Shown here piece after piece: positions 46,079 through 55,978 of a stretch of 64,000 bases of DNA. Within the stretch, counting starts at the first letter, position 1. The number at the start of each line of letters is the position of its first letter. Source of the DNA: Anaerotignum sp. (GTDB taxonomy: Bacteria; Bacillota; Clostridia; Lachnospirales; Anaerotignaceae); contig JAHHTU010000003.1 in the NCBI GenBank assembly GCA_020024455.1, positions 79,806 through 143,805 on the forward strand. The letters are read 5' to 3'. Below the pieces are notes generated by a model. It was not told where the DNA came from, searched no databases, and worked only from the letters and a program-made list of their open reading frames with translations. Made by a program: the position numbers and the translations under genes.

Positions 46079-46118
46079 AAAAAAAATACCCTATCAGATA
46101 TTTTTATCGGATAGGGTA
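46079..46118 (-). terminator. Terminator of the SLH-domain protein gene
   Basis: Stem TACCCTATC / GATAGGGTA followed by eight T on the minus strand, 20 bases after the gene's stop. Confidence 0.88.
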
Positions 46119-46137
46119 TACGTATTGGTTGCTGAAA

Positions 46138-47394
46138 TTAGTAACGGCTGTAAACGGTGATGTAATAGACGTTTGAGCCACCTAATTCAGGATCTAATTC
46201 GATTTGATGCATACCGTTATTATAATATTTGCTCCAATTAACTATATGGTGATCGCTAGAACTTGCTGTATGAAATGTAAATTCATCATATTTTTCATCA
46301 AATCCGATATCAGTAATTATGTCCCAATGATATGGTTTTTCATTTGGACCATCACTATATGCTACCACATCACCGACTTTGATTTTCTTCCAGTCGTGAT
46401 GTTTGTCAATGACAGGTGCGTTAGCACCAAATACATAATCGCTTGCATACATTGCCCAAGCAGCACAATCTTTTGCGTATGAACCATTTGAATCATTTCC
46501 AGAACCGAGGACTTTGGAACGATAAGATCCACCGTATTCATCACTGTTATATATATCTTTTTCCCAGTTGGTTCCATCTGGGAAACGGGCTTCCAGTTCT
46601 TTTAATTTCGCAATGACCTGATCCTCTGTCATTGTGTTATGATTTGGTTTCTGGGACGGTTTTGTTGGTTCAGGTGTTGTCTGAGTTGTATCAGGCTTTG
46701 TTTGGGGTTTTGCCTGTGTTTCTGTCTGTGGTTTGCCAATGTTGTATTGTTTGTTGTTTATTTTTTCATCCATACGAATTAAGACAGCACAAGCTTCTGC
46801 ACGTGTGACAGGATCATCACCATGGAACTTACCATCACTGGAACCAGATAAAATGCCCAATGTATAACAATCTGCAATTGAACTGATATAGTAGTCCTTT
46901 ACATTGTCAGTGTCTCTGAGTTTTATAAATGCATTTGTTGGATCTATGTTGGTGGTCATACCACGGTAGTAAAATACATTGTGTACAAGCATTGCCATTT
47001 CATATCGTGTCATAGGTGTTGACGCCATTGTTTTCCAGTTGGATGTATCCTTCATCATGGTACTGTCTGTGTAGCCCATGGCTTCAGATGCTTTCATGAA
47101 TGGCATATACCAAGTCTGGTTTTCATCTTTGAATTTTTCCACCTGATGCGGTACGAATGTTTTTGTAATCATCGCATGAAATTCTGCGTGAGATACTGGT
47201 GCATTTGGATTGAATTTATTGTTACCTACACCAGATACATAGTTGTTGTTTGCGGCAGCTGTAATATATCCAGCAGCCCAATGTGTAGATGGTACATCTG
47301 TGAATTGTTGAGATGCATAAGCGGTTCTGATGAAACCGGATGCTATCATGCATACAGCACCAATCAGTAAATGTCTTTTGTAATTTTGCATCAT
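46138..47394 (-). CDS. Secreted SLH-domain protein with a cysteine-hydrolase-like C-terminus
   Basis: 418 residues. Signal peptide 1-27 (basic start, hydrophobic core, AYA-S). Three SLH repeats (about 30-215: FTDVPSTHWAAGYI, FKDENQTWYMPFMKA, LRDTDNVKDYYISSIADCYTLGIL) for anchoring to wall polymers. A threonine/proline/lysine linker (about 220-260) leads to a C-terminal domain with KDCAAWAMYASDY and, later, GDVVAYSDG and HWDIITDIGF. This Cys...His layout resembles NlpC/P60 or CHAP amidases, but I cannot confirm catalysis. AAAGGA precedes tandem ATGs. It is probably a cell-surface enzyme. Confidence 0.75.
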   Translation of the reverse strand: MMQNYKRHLLIGAVCMIASGFIRTAYASQQFTDVPSTHWAAGYITAAANNNYVSGVGNNKFNPNAPVSHAEFHAMITKTFVPHQVEKFKDENQTWYMPFMKASEAMGYTDSTMMKDTSNWKTMASTPMTRYEMAMLVHNVFYYRGMTTNIDPTNAFIKLRDTDNVKDYYISSIADCYTLGILSGSSDGKFHGDDPVTRAEACAVLIRMDEKINNKQYNIGKPQTETQAKPQTKPDTTQTTPEPTKPSQKPNHNTMTEDQVIAKLKELEARFPDGTNWEKDIYNSDEYGGSYRSKVLGSGNDSNGSYAKDCAAWAMYASDYVFGANAPVIDKHHDWKKIKVGDVVAYSDGPNEKPYHWDIITDIGFDEKYDEFTFHTASSSDHHIVNWSKYYNNGMHQIELDPELGGSNVYYITVYSRY

Positions 47395-47878
47395 TGATTC
47401 GTCCTTTCTTATGTTGATTGTGATGTTATGATTATTTATTTTATTGTTTTTTGAATTCCCTCAGCATCATAAAGAATTTGATTGGATCATCATCAACGGG
47501 TTTCTCTTTTTTCTATGTGACTGCAATGATATCTCATCGCTGATATCTATCAGTGTAGCACAAAAAACATGATATATATAGTAAAATTTTGTAATTTCAT
47601 ATGCATATTTTGAGAAAGAAGTAATTCATTATGAAAAATGACAGAGCTACCACTGATAGTACAAAACTCTGATCACAAAAAATACAAAAACATAAAAATT
47701 TTCCTACAAAATTTTGTTACCATCTGTCTAACAAAGGGTGTGCAATGCATGTCGGCAGTAGAAGAAGTGGCGTACTTGGCAGATTTTCCATTTAGCTTGC
47801 AAGCACAACTGGTAAAATCCCCTGATAGGGGCAAGGCAGAGCAAACCACTCGTCAAAGTGGGGACTTTGACTGATACA
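47395..47878. other. Gap between two secreted-protein genes
   Basis: No convincing gene. The part next to the SLH gene should hold its promoter, but no clear consensus is seen. From about 47730 to 47872 the base composition rises and small hairpins appear (CCCCT GAT AGGGG; GTCAAAGT GGGG ACTTTGAC at 47852-47871). A 78-codon plus-strand frame there has no ribosome site. The segment resembles the small interspersed repeats often seen in clostridial gaps. Confidence 0.45.
47852..47871 (-). terminator. Hairpin after the stalk-domain gene
   Basis: GTCAAAGT and ACTTTGAC form a perfect 8-pair stem with a 4-base loop, 8 bases after the stop at 47879. No T run follows, so its terminator role is doubtful. 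Confidence 0.35.
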
Positions 47879-49024
47879 TCAGTATGTCATTGTGATTGTT
47901 TTTGTATCTGCATCCCATTGCAGCACATCCTGTGGCAGCTGCAAAATTCTGCACCAGTCACGCAAAGATACAAACATTCTATTGTCTATGGTTTCTGTTT
48001 CAAAATGATAGATACTTTCGGTACCATCCATCACAAGCTTACTGTCTGCACCATGCTCCGGTATGATGGCTGTCGTATCGCCATATGTAACGGTTGCTGT
48101 CTTTGTATTTTGGTTCCAGTCGATTTTTACATCATCCATGGATACGGACAGCAGCGCACGCAAAGGAAGCATGGTATATCCCTTTTGAGAAAGATATGCC
48201 GGTCGATCGGAGTGCGTGATTTCCTCTCCGTCCTTCAATATTGCAGTTTTTCCAATTTGAATGGCATAGGCATGTGTGGATTTTTCCTGCTGTTCTTTCT
48301 CCTGCTCCTCCGTTTTTTCTTCTGGCTTCTCCACTGGTTCACTCTTTTCTGTCTTTTTTGTAAAATAGACGGCTTCTTCTTGCTCATCGTAGGATTGATC
48401 GAAGTTCACCCATGCATCTTTGAACTTTACCGGAGATTTGTATATCAGATACACCAATTCATCCATATTTCTGCCTGCAAAATTATCATCGTTTGGATCA
48501 TAGATTTCTACCTTTGCAGTATCATAGATATTAATGACACCATCAGAACCACGTGCTTCATCTACATAAAATACAGTACCATAAGGATATGCCTCAATCA
48601 CCGCACCATCCTTGAGTGTAATATCCCCACGATATGTATGTACCACACACCCCTTGCTGGATGCTGTTTTTACAATCAATTTATCTTTCCCACGAATGGT
48701 AATATCTCCCTCCGCTGCAATGGCATGACAGCCAAAGCTTTGTACATCAATGGTGCTTTCTTCCCCCAAATACACCAAGCTATCTTTGGGCAAGTGGATT
48801 GCTGCATCTTTTTCTCTGATACCAGCAGGAACCGTCAAATCCAAGCCATACAAAGAAAGCACCTGACTTTTTGCATCCCACTCCCAACCGGTTCCGCTGA
48901 CATCTGTTTGCTGTGTTCGGAAATCATAATCTAAAATATCTTCCGAGCCTGCTGCCATCGCTGCCTGTGGAAAGAGCATTGCTGCCGCAATACCTAAAGG
49001 TAAAAACCATTTTCGTTTTTTCAT
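47879..49024 (-). CDS. Secreted protein with copper amine oxidase-type stalk domain
   Basis: 381 residues from the ATG 8 bases after AAGGAG. Signal peptide 1-25 (KKRKWFLPLGIAAAMLFPQA, cut after AMA-A). A beta-rich middle (about 40-200) resembles a beta-helix with carbohydrate-type repeats (IHLPKDSLVYLG, AAEGDITIRGKD, YRGDITLKDGAVIEA). A glutamate/lysine linker (about 225-255) precedes the stalk domain (about 258-381) with AYLSQKGYTMLPLRALLSVS and MFVSLRDWCRIL. It is exported; its ligand is unknown. Confidence 0.78.
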   Translation of the reverse strand: MKKRKWFLPLGIAAAMLFPQAAMAAGSEDILDYDFRTQQTDVSGTGWEWDAKSQVLSLYGLDLTVPAGIREKDAAIHLPKDSLVYLGEESTIDVQSFGCHAIAAEGDITIRGKDKLIVKTASSKGCVVHTYRGDITLKDGAVIEAYPYGTVFYVDEARGSDGVINIYDTAKVEIYDPNDDNFAGRNMDELVYLIYKSPVKFKDAWVNFDQSYDEQEEAVYFTKKTEKSEPVEKPEEKTEEQEKEQQEKSTHAYAIQIGKTAILKDGEEITHSDRPAYLSQKGYTMLPLRALLSVSMDDVKIDWNQNTKTATVTYGDTTAIIPEHGADSKLVMDGTESIYHFETETIDNRMFVSLRDWCRILQLPQDVLQWDADTKTITMTY

Positions 49025-49264
49025 AAAGCATTCTCCTTTTTCTTGTGTCATAAATTCATATTGTATGGTGTCTTGTAACGGTACATCCTGTTTGTATCAC
49101 ATTCCCCCACTTTACCTATTTTATATGCCATACAAAACATAAAATATATTTCTATTGAGTATATCATATTTCTTTTTTTATGAAAACCAATTCTTTCATA
49201 CATAATTTTTTGAGATTTGTTCCTTATTTGGACAGAAACTATGGTATCTCACGTTATTTTCGTG

Positions 49265-49270
49265 TATAAT
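49265..49270 (+). promoter_or_regulatory. -10 box for the yhaM operon
   Basis: TATAAT lies 39 bases before the yhaM ATG; the -35 region at the proper distance (TGGTAT) is weak. The rest of the 49052-49308 gap is AT-rich with no other feature seen. Confidence 0.4.
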
Positions 49271-49308
49271 AAAAAATCAATGAAACAGTAGAAAGAGAGG
49301 GTTTCGAC

Positions 49309-50253
49309 ATGAAATATATCAACGAATTGCGTGAAGGCGAAAATATTATGGAGCATTATCTCTGCAAAAGCAGAAAATCCATGAAATCAAAGGCAGGAAA
49401 AAATTACTTATCCTTGAAGTTACAGGATAAAACCGGCATTGTGGATGCCAAAGTCTGGGATTTGAACAACGATATACAGAGCTTCCAAGAAAACGACTTT
49501 ATTAAAATAGATGCTTTTGTAACCACATTCAATAACGAATTACAGCTGAATATCAAACGGATTCGCCGAAGCCGTGAAGGCGAATATGATCCAAGTGACT
49601 TTATTCCCAGTACAGAAAAAAACATTCAGGAAATGTATCAAACATTCCTTGGATATATCCAAACAATCAAAAACACATATCTCAAACAGCTTTTGGAAGC
49701 GATTTTCCTCCAGCACCCTATCATCAGTGAACATTTTCAGTTTCACTCTGCTGCAAAAACCATGCATCATAGCTACAGAGGCGGGCTTTTGGAGCATACG
49801 CTGTCTGTAACACAAATTTGTGACTTTTTGGCAGGGCATTATACCACCGTAGATCGTGATTTACTGATTGCTTCTGCAATGCTGCATGATGTATGTAAAG
49901 TCATAGAGCTTTCAGATTTTCCGACAAACGATTATACCGATGATGGACAGTTGCTTGGGCATATCATATTATGTGTGGAACTTTTGAGCAAAACCATTGC
50001 AACCATTGACGGCTTCCCCAAACGTCTGGAATCTCTGCTCAAGCACAACATTCTTGCACATCACGGAGAATTTGAGTATGGTTCTCCCAAGCTTCCCGCA
50101 ACCATCGAAGCAATGCTTTTGCATTGTGCAGACAATATGGATGCAAAAACAAGAATGTTGGAAGAAGCCATTGATGCAGACAATACACAGGGACATTGGG
50201 TTGGCTACAATCGTATGCTGCAAAGAAATATTTGCCGCTCTGATTACGAATAA
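49309..50253 (+). CDS. yhaM: 3'-5' exoribonuclease YhaM
   Basis: 314 residues: an N-terminal OB-fold (about 1-90, with LKLQDKTGIVDAKVWD), then an HD domain with the metal-binding pair in AMLHDVCKV and the conserved GGLLEHTLSV and HHGEFEYGSPKLPATIEA. YhaM trims RNA and single-stranded DNA 3' ends with manganese. AGAGAGGG precedes the ATG. First gene of a plus-strand run with the Cas4-like pair and rlmD. Confidence 0.93.
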   Translation: MKYINELREGENIMEHYLCKSRKSMKSKAGKNYLSLKLQDKTGIVDAKVWDLNNDIQSFQENDFIKIDAFVTTFNNELQLNIKRIRRSREGEYDPSDFIPSTEKNIQEMYQTFLGYIQTIKNTYLKQLLEAIFLQHPIISEHFQFHSAAKTMHHSYRGGLLEHTLSVTQICDFLAGHYTTVDRDLLIASAMLHDVCKVIELSDFPTNDYTDDGQLLGHIILCVELLSKTIATIDGFPKRLESLLKHNILAHHGEFEYGSPKLPATIEAMLLHCADNMDAKTRMLEEAIDADNTQGHWVGYNRMLQRNICRSDYE

Positions 50254-50267
50254 TCATAGGTGATTTC

Positions 50268-50561
50268 ATGAGAAAAGAAACATTATCTCCACATGAATTG
50301 AATAAATTTTCTTATTGCCCACATCAATGGTACTACGAGAAAGTATACGGCAGCAAAGAACTGCGTCGTTTGAGAAAGCTTTATTTGGAAGAACAAGGCG
50401 TCCAAAACGATCCCACGCAAAGCAATTTTGTACGTGGAGAGCAGTTCCATCAAAAAAAATATCGTTTTTTGTATCTGCGACACCGTATCCTTCAAATGCT
50501 GATGTGGATTGTATTACTTGCGATCATGGTCTATGGAGCATATTATTATGACATTCTTTGA
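50268..50561 (+). CDS. N-terminal part of a split Cas4/PD-(D/E)XK-type nuclease, with membrane segment
   Basis: 97 residues. The start LSPHELNKFSYCPHQWYYEKVYG is the N-terminal Cas4-like motif that bears one iron-sulfur cysteine and aromatic residues. A basic middle follows, then a membrane segment (LQMLMWIVLLAIMVYGAYYY). It lacks the nuclease core, which is encoded by the next gene, overlapping by 14 bases in another frame. It begins 14 bases after yhaM. Function is unknown. I infer the two proteins meet in the membrane and rebuild one enzyme. Confidence 0.65.
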   Translation: MRKETLSPHELNKFSYCPHQWYYEKVYGSKELRRLRKLYLEEQGVQNDPTQSNFVRGEQFHQKKYRFLYLRHRILQMLMWIVLLAIMVYGAYYYDIL

Positions 50562-51156
50562 AACGATAGATATACAGAAATTACATTTGCCAGCAATTCT
50601 TTTGGCATTGCTGATATTATGCATGTTATTACGCTGTATGCGCCATCCACATCTGCAAAAAAAGCGTGTCCGTCATACCATGTTCGGATATACACTGCTT
50701 TATGCAGACCAAAAAGGTGCTGGTCGCAGACAGGAAGGCTTTGGAAAACTGCTTTATTCCGAAACATATGATTTACGTGGAAAACCGGATTATATTTTTC
50801 GAAAAATCGGCAGCAAACACATCGTACCTGTTGAACTAAAAAGTGGCAGCATCGGTTCTGAAGCATTGCCCCACTATGGAGATTATCTGCAACTATGCAC
50901 ATATTTTCTCCTGCTTGAGGATGTTTATGGGATACGTCCGAAACACGGCTGGCTCAAATATAAGGACTACATGTTCTTTGTTCGCAATACCAGAAAGGTA
51001 AGACAGGAGGTACTGTGTACCATGCGGGATATGCGCAGTATGCTGCATCATGGTGCACAACCGCCTATCGGCAGCTTTGTCAAATGTCGATATTGTATTT
51101 GTAATGGCACTGTCTGTCATGCCTTAGAAAATCAAAGAAACGGAGAAAAAGCATGA
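50548..51156 (+). CDS. Membrane-anchored PD-(D/E)XK nuclease, Cas4-like core
   Basis: 202 residues from the ATG 9 bases after GGAG. An N-terminal membrane segment (about 13-31, HLPAILLALLILCMLL), then the nuclease core: KPDYIF gives the metal-binding aspartate and VPVELKSG the E-x-K. QLCTYFLLLEDVYG is the following QxxxY-like helix, and a cysteine cluster CRYCICNGTVC near the C-terminus suits a [4Fe-4S] cluster with the lone cysteine of the partner. It overlaps rlmD by 4 bases (ATGA). There is no CRISPR array or other cas gene, so a CRISPR role is unlikely. Confidence 0.75.
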   Translation: MTFFETIDIQKLHLPAILLALLILCMLLRCMRHPHLQKKRVRHTMFGYTLLYADQKGAGRRQEGFGKLLYSETYDLRGKPDYIFRKIGSKHIVPVELKSGSIGSEALPHYGDYLQLCTYFLLLEDVYGIRPKHGWLKYKDYMFFVRNTRKVRQEVLCTMRDMRSMLHHGAQPPIGSFVKCRYCICNGTVCHALENQRNGEKA

Positions 51157-52784
51157 AACTTCCAATTGAAAAAAATCAACGATATGAAATGTTTATTGAA
51201 GATATTGGCATCCACGGTGAGGGAATTGGTCGTATCCATGGCTTTACAGTATTTGTCCCCGATGCACTCCCAACAGAAAAGGTGCATGTATTGGTGGTAA
51301 AAGTCAAAAAACATTTTGCCTATGCAAAGCTGTTGGAAATTTTGGAACCATCCAAAGACCGTGTGCAGCCAAAATGTCCTGTTGCAACAAAATGCGGTGG
51401 TTGCCAGCTGCAACATCTTTCTTATCCGGCACAGCTTGCCTTTAAGACAAAAAAAGTCAAAGACCATTTGGAACGCATTGGCGGTTTTTCTGATGTAGAA
51501 GTTGGTTTTGCAAAGGGTATGCAAGACCCATGGCGTTATCGCAATAAGGCACAGTTTCCCGTTGGTGGTGAAACCGGTGAACCAAAGATCGGTTTTTTTG
51601 CCAATCACAGCCATCGTATCATTGATACGGAAACCTGCTATTTGCAGAATGAAATCAATGATACGATTGTTTCTATGATTCGTGCCTTTTTCACGGAATA
51701 CGAGATCACATTGTATGACGAAACCATACATCGTGGTTTGGTACGCCATATATTAACACGCATTGGCAAACAAACGGGAGAAATTATGGTCTGTATTGTC
51801 ATCAACGGCAAACATCTTCCGCATAGCGAAGTACTGGTGGAACGTCTACGCAGCATTTCTGGTATGACCAGTATTGTACTGAATAAAAACACAGCACAAA
51901 CAAATATCATATTGGGCGAACAAGTACACATTCTTTGGGGAAAACCTTATATTACCGATTGCATTGGAGATGTTGTATTTGAAATTTCTCCCCTATCCTT
52001 CTATCAGGTAAATCCCATGCAAACGCAGATATTATACCAAACCGCTTTGGACTTTGCCGATTTGCATGGAAATGAAACAGTACTTGATTTATATTGTGGA
52101 ATTGGTACCATCTCTTTGTTTTTGGCACGTCATGCCAAACATGTATTTGGTGTAGAAATTGTACCGGAAGCGATTGCAGATGCCAAAAACAATGCCATGC
52201 AAAATCATATTGAAAACGCTACATTCTATGCCGGCGCAGCCGAAGAACTCATACCACAACTCTATGCCAAAGAAGCATTGTCTGCGGATGTTGTTGTGGT
52301 AGACCCACCCAGAAAAGGCTGTGATACCGCACTTTTGGATACCATTGTACAAATACAGCCCAAAAAAATGGTGTATGTTTCCTGCGATTCTGCAACACTT
52401 GCAAGAGATTTGGCGTATCTGTGCCAAAGAGGATTTCAGTTGGAGCGGGTACAGGTGGTAGATATGTTCCCTTCTACAGTACATGTTGAGACGGTAGTTC
52501 TTTTGTCCCAACAAAAGCCGGATGACACCATAGAGATCGACCTGGACCTGGATGAGCTGGACGCCACCGCCGCCGAGACCAAGGCCACCTATGAGGAAAT
52601 CAAGGCATACGTCTGGGATAAGCACCATTTGAAAGTATCCAGCCTGTATATCTCGCAAATTAAACGCAAATGCGGATTAGAGGTCGGTCAGAATTATAAT
52701 CTGTCCAAACCCGAAAGTGCCAAAGTGTCCGCCAAAAAGGAAGCAGCGATTATGGACGCACTAAAACATTTTCAAATGATCTGA
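51153..52784 (+). CDS. rlmD: 23S rRNA (uracil(1939)-C(5))-methyltransferase with C-terminal extension
   Basis: 543 residues. A TRAM domain (about 1-60), iron-sulfur cysteines (CPVATKCGGCQL), SAM motif VLDLYCGIGTISLFLA, DPPRKGC and the catalytic cysteine in YVSCDSATLARDL. The family normally ends at about HVETVVLLS (about residue 450); here some 95 more residues follow, rich in acidic then basic residues (TYEEIKAYVWDKHHLKVSSL). The extension starts in an unusually GC-rich stretch (about 52530-52610) unlike the rest of the gene. The extension type is common in Firmicutes with an element inserted at this gene. The catalytic part is intact. Confidence 0.93.
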   Translation: MKLPIEKNQRYEMFIEDIGIHGEGIGRIHGFTVFVPDALPTEKVHVLVVKVKKHFAYAKLLEILEPSKDRVQPKCPVATKCGGCQLQHLSYPAQLAFKTKKVKDHLERIGGFSDVEVGFAKGMQDPWRYRNKAQFPVGGETGEPKIGFFANHSHRIIDTETCYLQNEINDTIVSMIRAFFTEYEITLYDETIHRGLVRHILTRIGKQTGEIMVCIVINGKHLPHSEVLVERLRSISGMTSIVLNKNTAQTNIILGEQVHILWGKPYITDCIGDVVFEISPLSFYQVNPMQTQILYQTALDFADLHGNETVLDLYCGIGTISLFLARHAKHVFGVEIVPEAIADAKNNAMQNHIENATFYAGAAEELIPQLYAKEALSADVVVVDPPRKGCDTALLDTIVQIQPKKMVYVSCDSATLARDLAYLCQRGFQLERVQVVDMFPSTVHVETVVLLSQQKPDDTIEIDLDLDELDATAAETKATYEEIKAYVWDKHHLKVSSLYISQIKRKCGLEVGQNYNLSKPESAKVSAKKEAAIMDALKHFQMI

Positions 52785-52789
52785 TAACC

Positions 52790-52830
52790 AAAACACGGAT
52801 GACTTGCCACTGGGCAATCATCCGTGTTTT
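52790..52830 (-). terminator. Bidirectional terminator between rlmD and hsdR
   Basis: Stem AAAACACGGATGA / TCATCCGTGTTTT with an inner TTGCC/GGCAA extension, lying between convergent genes and flanked by A and T runs. Confidence 0.88.
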
Positions 52831-52845
52831 CTTTACACAAATCGT

Positions 52846-55800
52846 TTAACTGTTTTCTTCTGAAGAGTCTACTGGACCAATCAGACCAAAGTATTTTTCA
52901 AAAAATGCTTTCAGTTTTTCGATAACTGTCTGCTTTTTCTTATCACGGGAACCACCGCCGCCAAAGCGGGAAACGGGTGGTAAAATCCGGTCTACATCAG
53001 TACCGGTTGTTTTGAGCACACCGTCACAGAAAGCATTTGCCACAAACTTTTTTGTTTCCTCCGGTTTTAGCTTTTCTTCAGCAATCAGAAACTGTATATC
53101 AGATTCCCGTTGTTCTCTTACAAAATGTTGCCAATCATCGTTTACGTTCGTGTCAGCGTTGATTGTTTCGATGAAGTTCTCAATCAATTCTTTTTTTGAG
53201 CGTAGCTGCAAGCTGGATTTAATTGCTTTATCGATCGCAACAAGAATTTCCTTATTCTCGCAATTATCGGCATGGTATTTTGCAACCAGCATAAGGATAT
53301 AATCGATATCGACTTCTACCTGCTTTACCAGTTCAAACTCAAAGACAACATCATCCATAATTCTGTCTTTGTCCCCGGCTTTTGGTTTGATTTCCTCATA
53401 TACGTCATGATAAGTACCCGTATAATCCTGAAAATCGATAGATGAAAGAATCTCATTACCGACAAAGCGGTCGAACGCAGTTAGAATGTTCCGAAGCCGA
53501 AGAATATTGCAATAGTATGATGAAATCCTTTTTATTCTGCTCACCGATGATAGGCTGACCCAGAGGATATTTTTGCACCAACTCTGCAATGCGTTCCTCA
53601 TAGCCTTTTTGTTTACGTCCTTTTTCATCTACATAACCATAGTAATAATCGTCATAGGATTTCAAAAGGACAATACCACTGGCATTTTTGTCTCCAAACA
53701 ATTTGATTGCATCATTGGTCGCTTCTTCTAAATCACGGAAGCAGACAATATTACCATAAGTTTTGACCGAGTTAAGAATACGGTTTGTTCTGGAAAACGC
53801 CTGAATTAACCCATGCATTTTCAGGTTTTTATCCACCCAAAGAGTGTTCAGCGTCGTAGCATCAAATCCTGTCAGGAACATATTGACTACGATCAGCAAA
53901 TCTACTTTCCGCTTTTTCACTTTGTCGGACAAATCTTTGTAGTAATCCTGAAATCCCTTGCTGGAAGCGTCAAAGTTGGTCTTGAAGATCTTATTATAAT
54001 CGTCAATCGCCATCTCCAGAAAATCACGGGAATTCTGATCCAATTCATCAGTATCAAAACTTTCGTCATCTAAAATTCCATCTGCACTGTCTTCTTCATT
54101 TTGAGCAAAGGAAAAAATGGTGGCGATTGTTAAATCCCGATGCGTTTGGGCAAGCTGTTTTTTGAACTCCAAATAATATTTTTTACAAGCAGGGATGGAA
54201 CTGACCGCAAACATGGAGTTAAATTCGTTTACTCGCTGACCTTTCAGGCTGTAATAGGAATTTCGCATAGTCTTTTGGTCAAAATGTTCCAGAACATATT
54301 TTACTACTTCAGAAATGCGTTCTGGTGAAGCAAGAGCTTCTTCCGTATCAATAGCCGTCACCTGTTTGTCTTTACTATTTTCTTTCTGCTTAATGGTATT
54401 GATATAATCAATACGGAAAGGGAGTACATTTCCGTCGTTGATAGCATCCACAATGGTGTATGTATGCAACGGTAATACGTTTTCCCCTTTCTCATTCGGC
54501 TCTCCACCAAATGCCTGTGCCGTAGTTTTCAGATTGGGATTTCCGCCACTTGACGCATTCACAGAAAAGATTGGTGTTCCAGTAAATCCGAAAATATGGT
54601 AGTTTCTAAAATACCGGTTTACCTTAACAGTCTTTTCTCCTTTTTTGATAGTTCCGCCTACCATCCGGGTATGCATATCACCAAATTGACTGCGGTGACA
54701 CTCATCAAATATCAAAACGATATGCTTATCCCGAATAGGATGCGCAGGATTTTTTGTGATAAAGACATCCAATTTTTGGATAGTTGTAACAATGATACGG
54801 GAAGTGCTGTCTTCCAGTTGTTTTTGCAAAACAGCAGTACTTTTGTTCCCGTTGGCAGCTCCTTTTTCAAAGCGATCATATTCCCTAATCGTCTGATAAT
54901 CCAAGTCTTTGCGGTCAACTACAAAAAGGAACTTTTCGATATAGGGAAGATTGGTCGCAAGCTGCGCAGTCTTGAAAGAAGTTAATGTCTTACCGCTGCC
55001 AGTGGTGTGCCAGATATATCCACCAGCTTCAATGGTTCCAGTTTTCTTATAATGGTGGATGTTTCAATACGGTTTAGGATGCGTTCCGTGGCTGCAATCT
55101 GGTAGGGACGCATCACCAGCAGAAGCTCCTCTGTGGTAAACACACAGTACTTTATCAGGATATTCAGCAGCGTGTGTTTTGTAAAAAACGTCTTGGTAAA
55201 ATCCACAAGATCGGGAATGGTGCGGTTATTTCCGTCTGCCCAGAAAGAAGTAAACTCAAAGCTATTGGAAGTTTTTTTACTACGTTTTCTGGATGCAGTC
55301 TCATTTTCTTTGATATGGCTGAATCGGGTGGTGTTAGAGTAGTACTTGGTATTTGTGCCATTGGAGATGACAAAAATCTGTACATACTCATACAAACCGA
55401 AACCCGCCCAAAAACTGTCCCTTTGATAGCGGTTGATTTGATTAAATGCTTCTTTGAGGGCAACGCCACGGCGCTTCAGCTCCACATGCACAAGCGGCAA
55501 GCCGTTTACCAAAATAGTCACATCGTAGCGGGTATCATGTTTCCCACCGCTTTCTTCGTATTGGTTAATCACTTGCAAACGATTATTGTGGATATTCTTC
55601 TTATCGATCAGGGAGATATTCATGGTAGTGCCGTCCTCACGGGTGAAATTCTGTACATGATCCTCCTGAATCTTACGGGTCTTTTCCACGATTCCGTCGT
55701 TGTGATTGGCAATTTTATGTTTGAAAAAGCTGTCCCATTCTTTGTCGGTAAAGCTATACTGATTGAGCCGCTCCAACTGCTTGCGGAGATTGTCGATCAA

Positions 55801-55974
55801 AGCATCTTCGCTGTGAATGGTCACATATTCGTAACCCTGTTCCACCAGCATTTTGATGAAAGCCTGTTCCAGTGCTGCTTCACTTTGGTAAGAATCAGAG
55901 CGTTTTACCTGCGGTTCGTACTCTGCCACAACAGTACTTTCATTGCTCGATAGAATCATATTGTAGGTGCTCAT
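52846..55974 (-). pseudogene. hsdR: Type I restriction enzyme R subunit, frameshifted twice
   Basis: The gene starts at 55974 (ATG after GAGGTG) with the N-terminal nuclease domain (HVELKRRG motif). Near 55055 the frame is lost just before the Walker A segment: one base more would read HYKKTGTIEAGGYIWHTTG then SGKT. The middle part, with LIFDECHRSQFGD and FTGTPIF, is in a second frame to about 53510. There a 2-base loss shifts to the third frame (NILRLRNILTAFDRFVG) that runs to the stop at 52846. All helicase motifs survive in pieces, so the loss is recent. No functional translocase is expected. Confidence 0.85.
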
Positions 55975-55978
55975 AACA

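Noticed and set aside
47420..47640. Riboswitch (cyclic dinucleotide type) before the SLH gene
   Set aside because: No conserved core of a known class could be matched in the leader.
47638..47874. 78-codon plus-strand frame in the gap
   Set aside because: No ribosome site or family match; it covers the hairpins near 47852.
50268..51156. CRISPR-Cas locus suggested by the Cas4-like genes
   Set aside because: There are no repeats with spacers and no other cas genes in the window.
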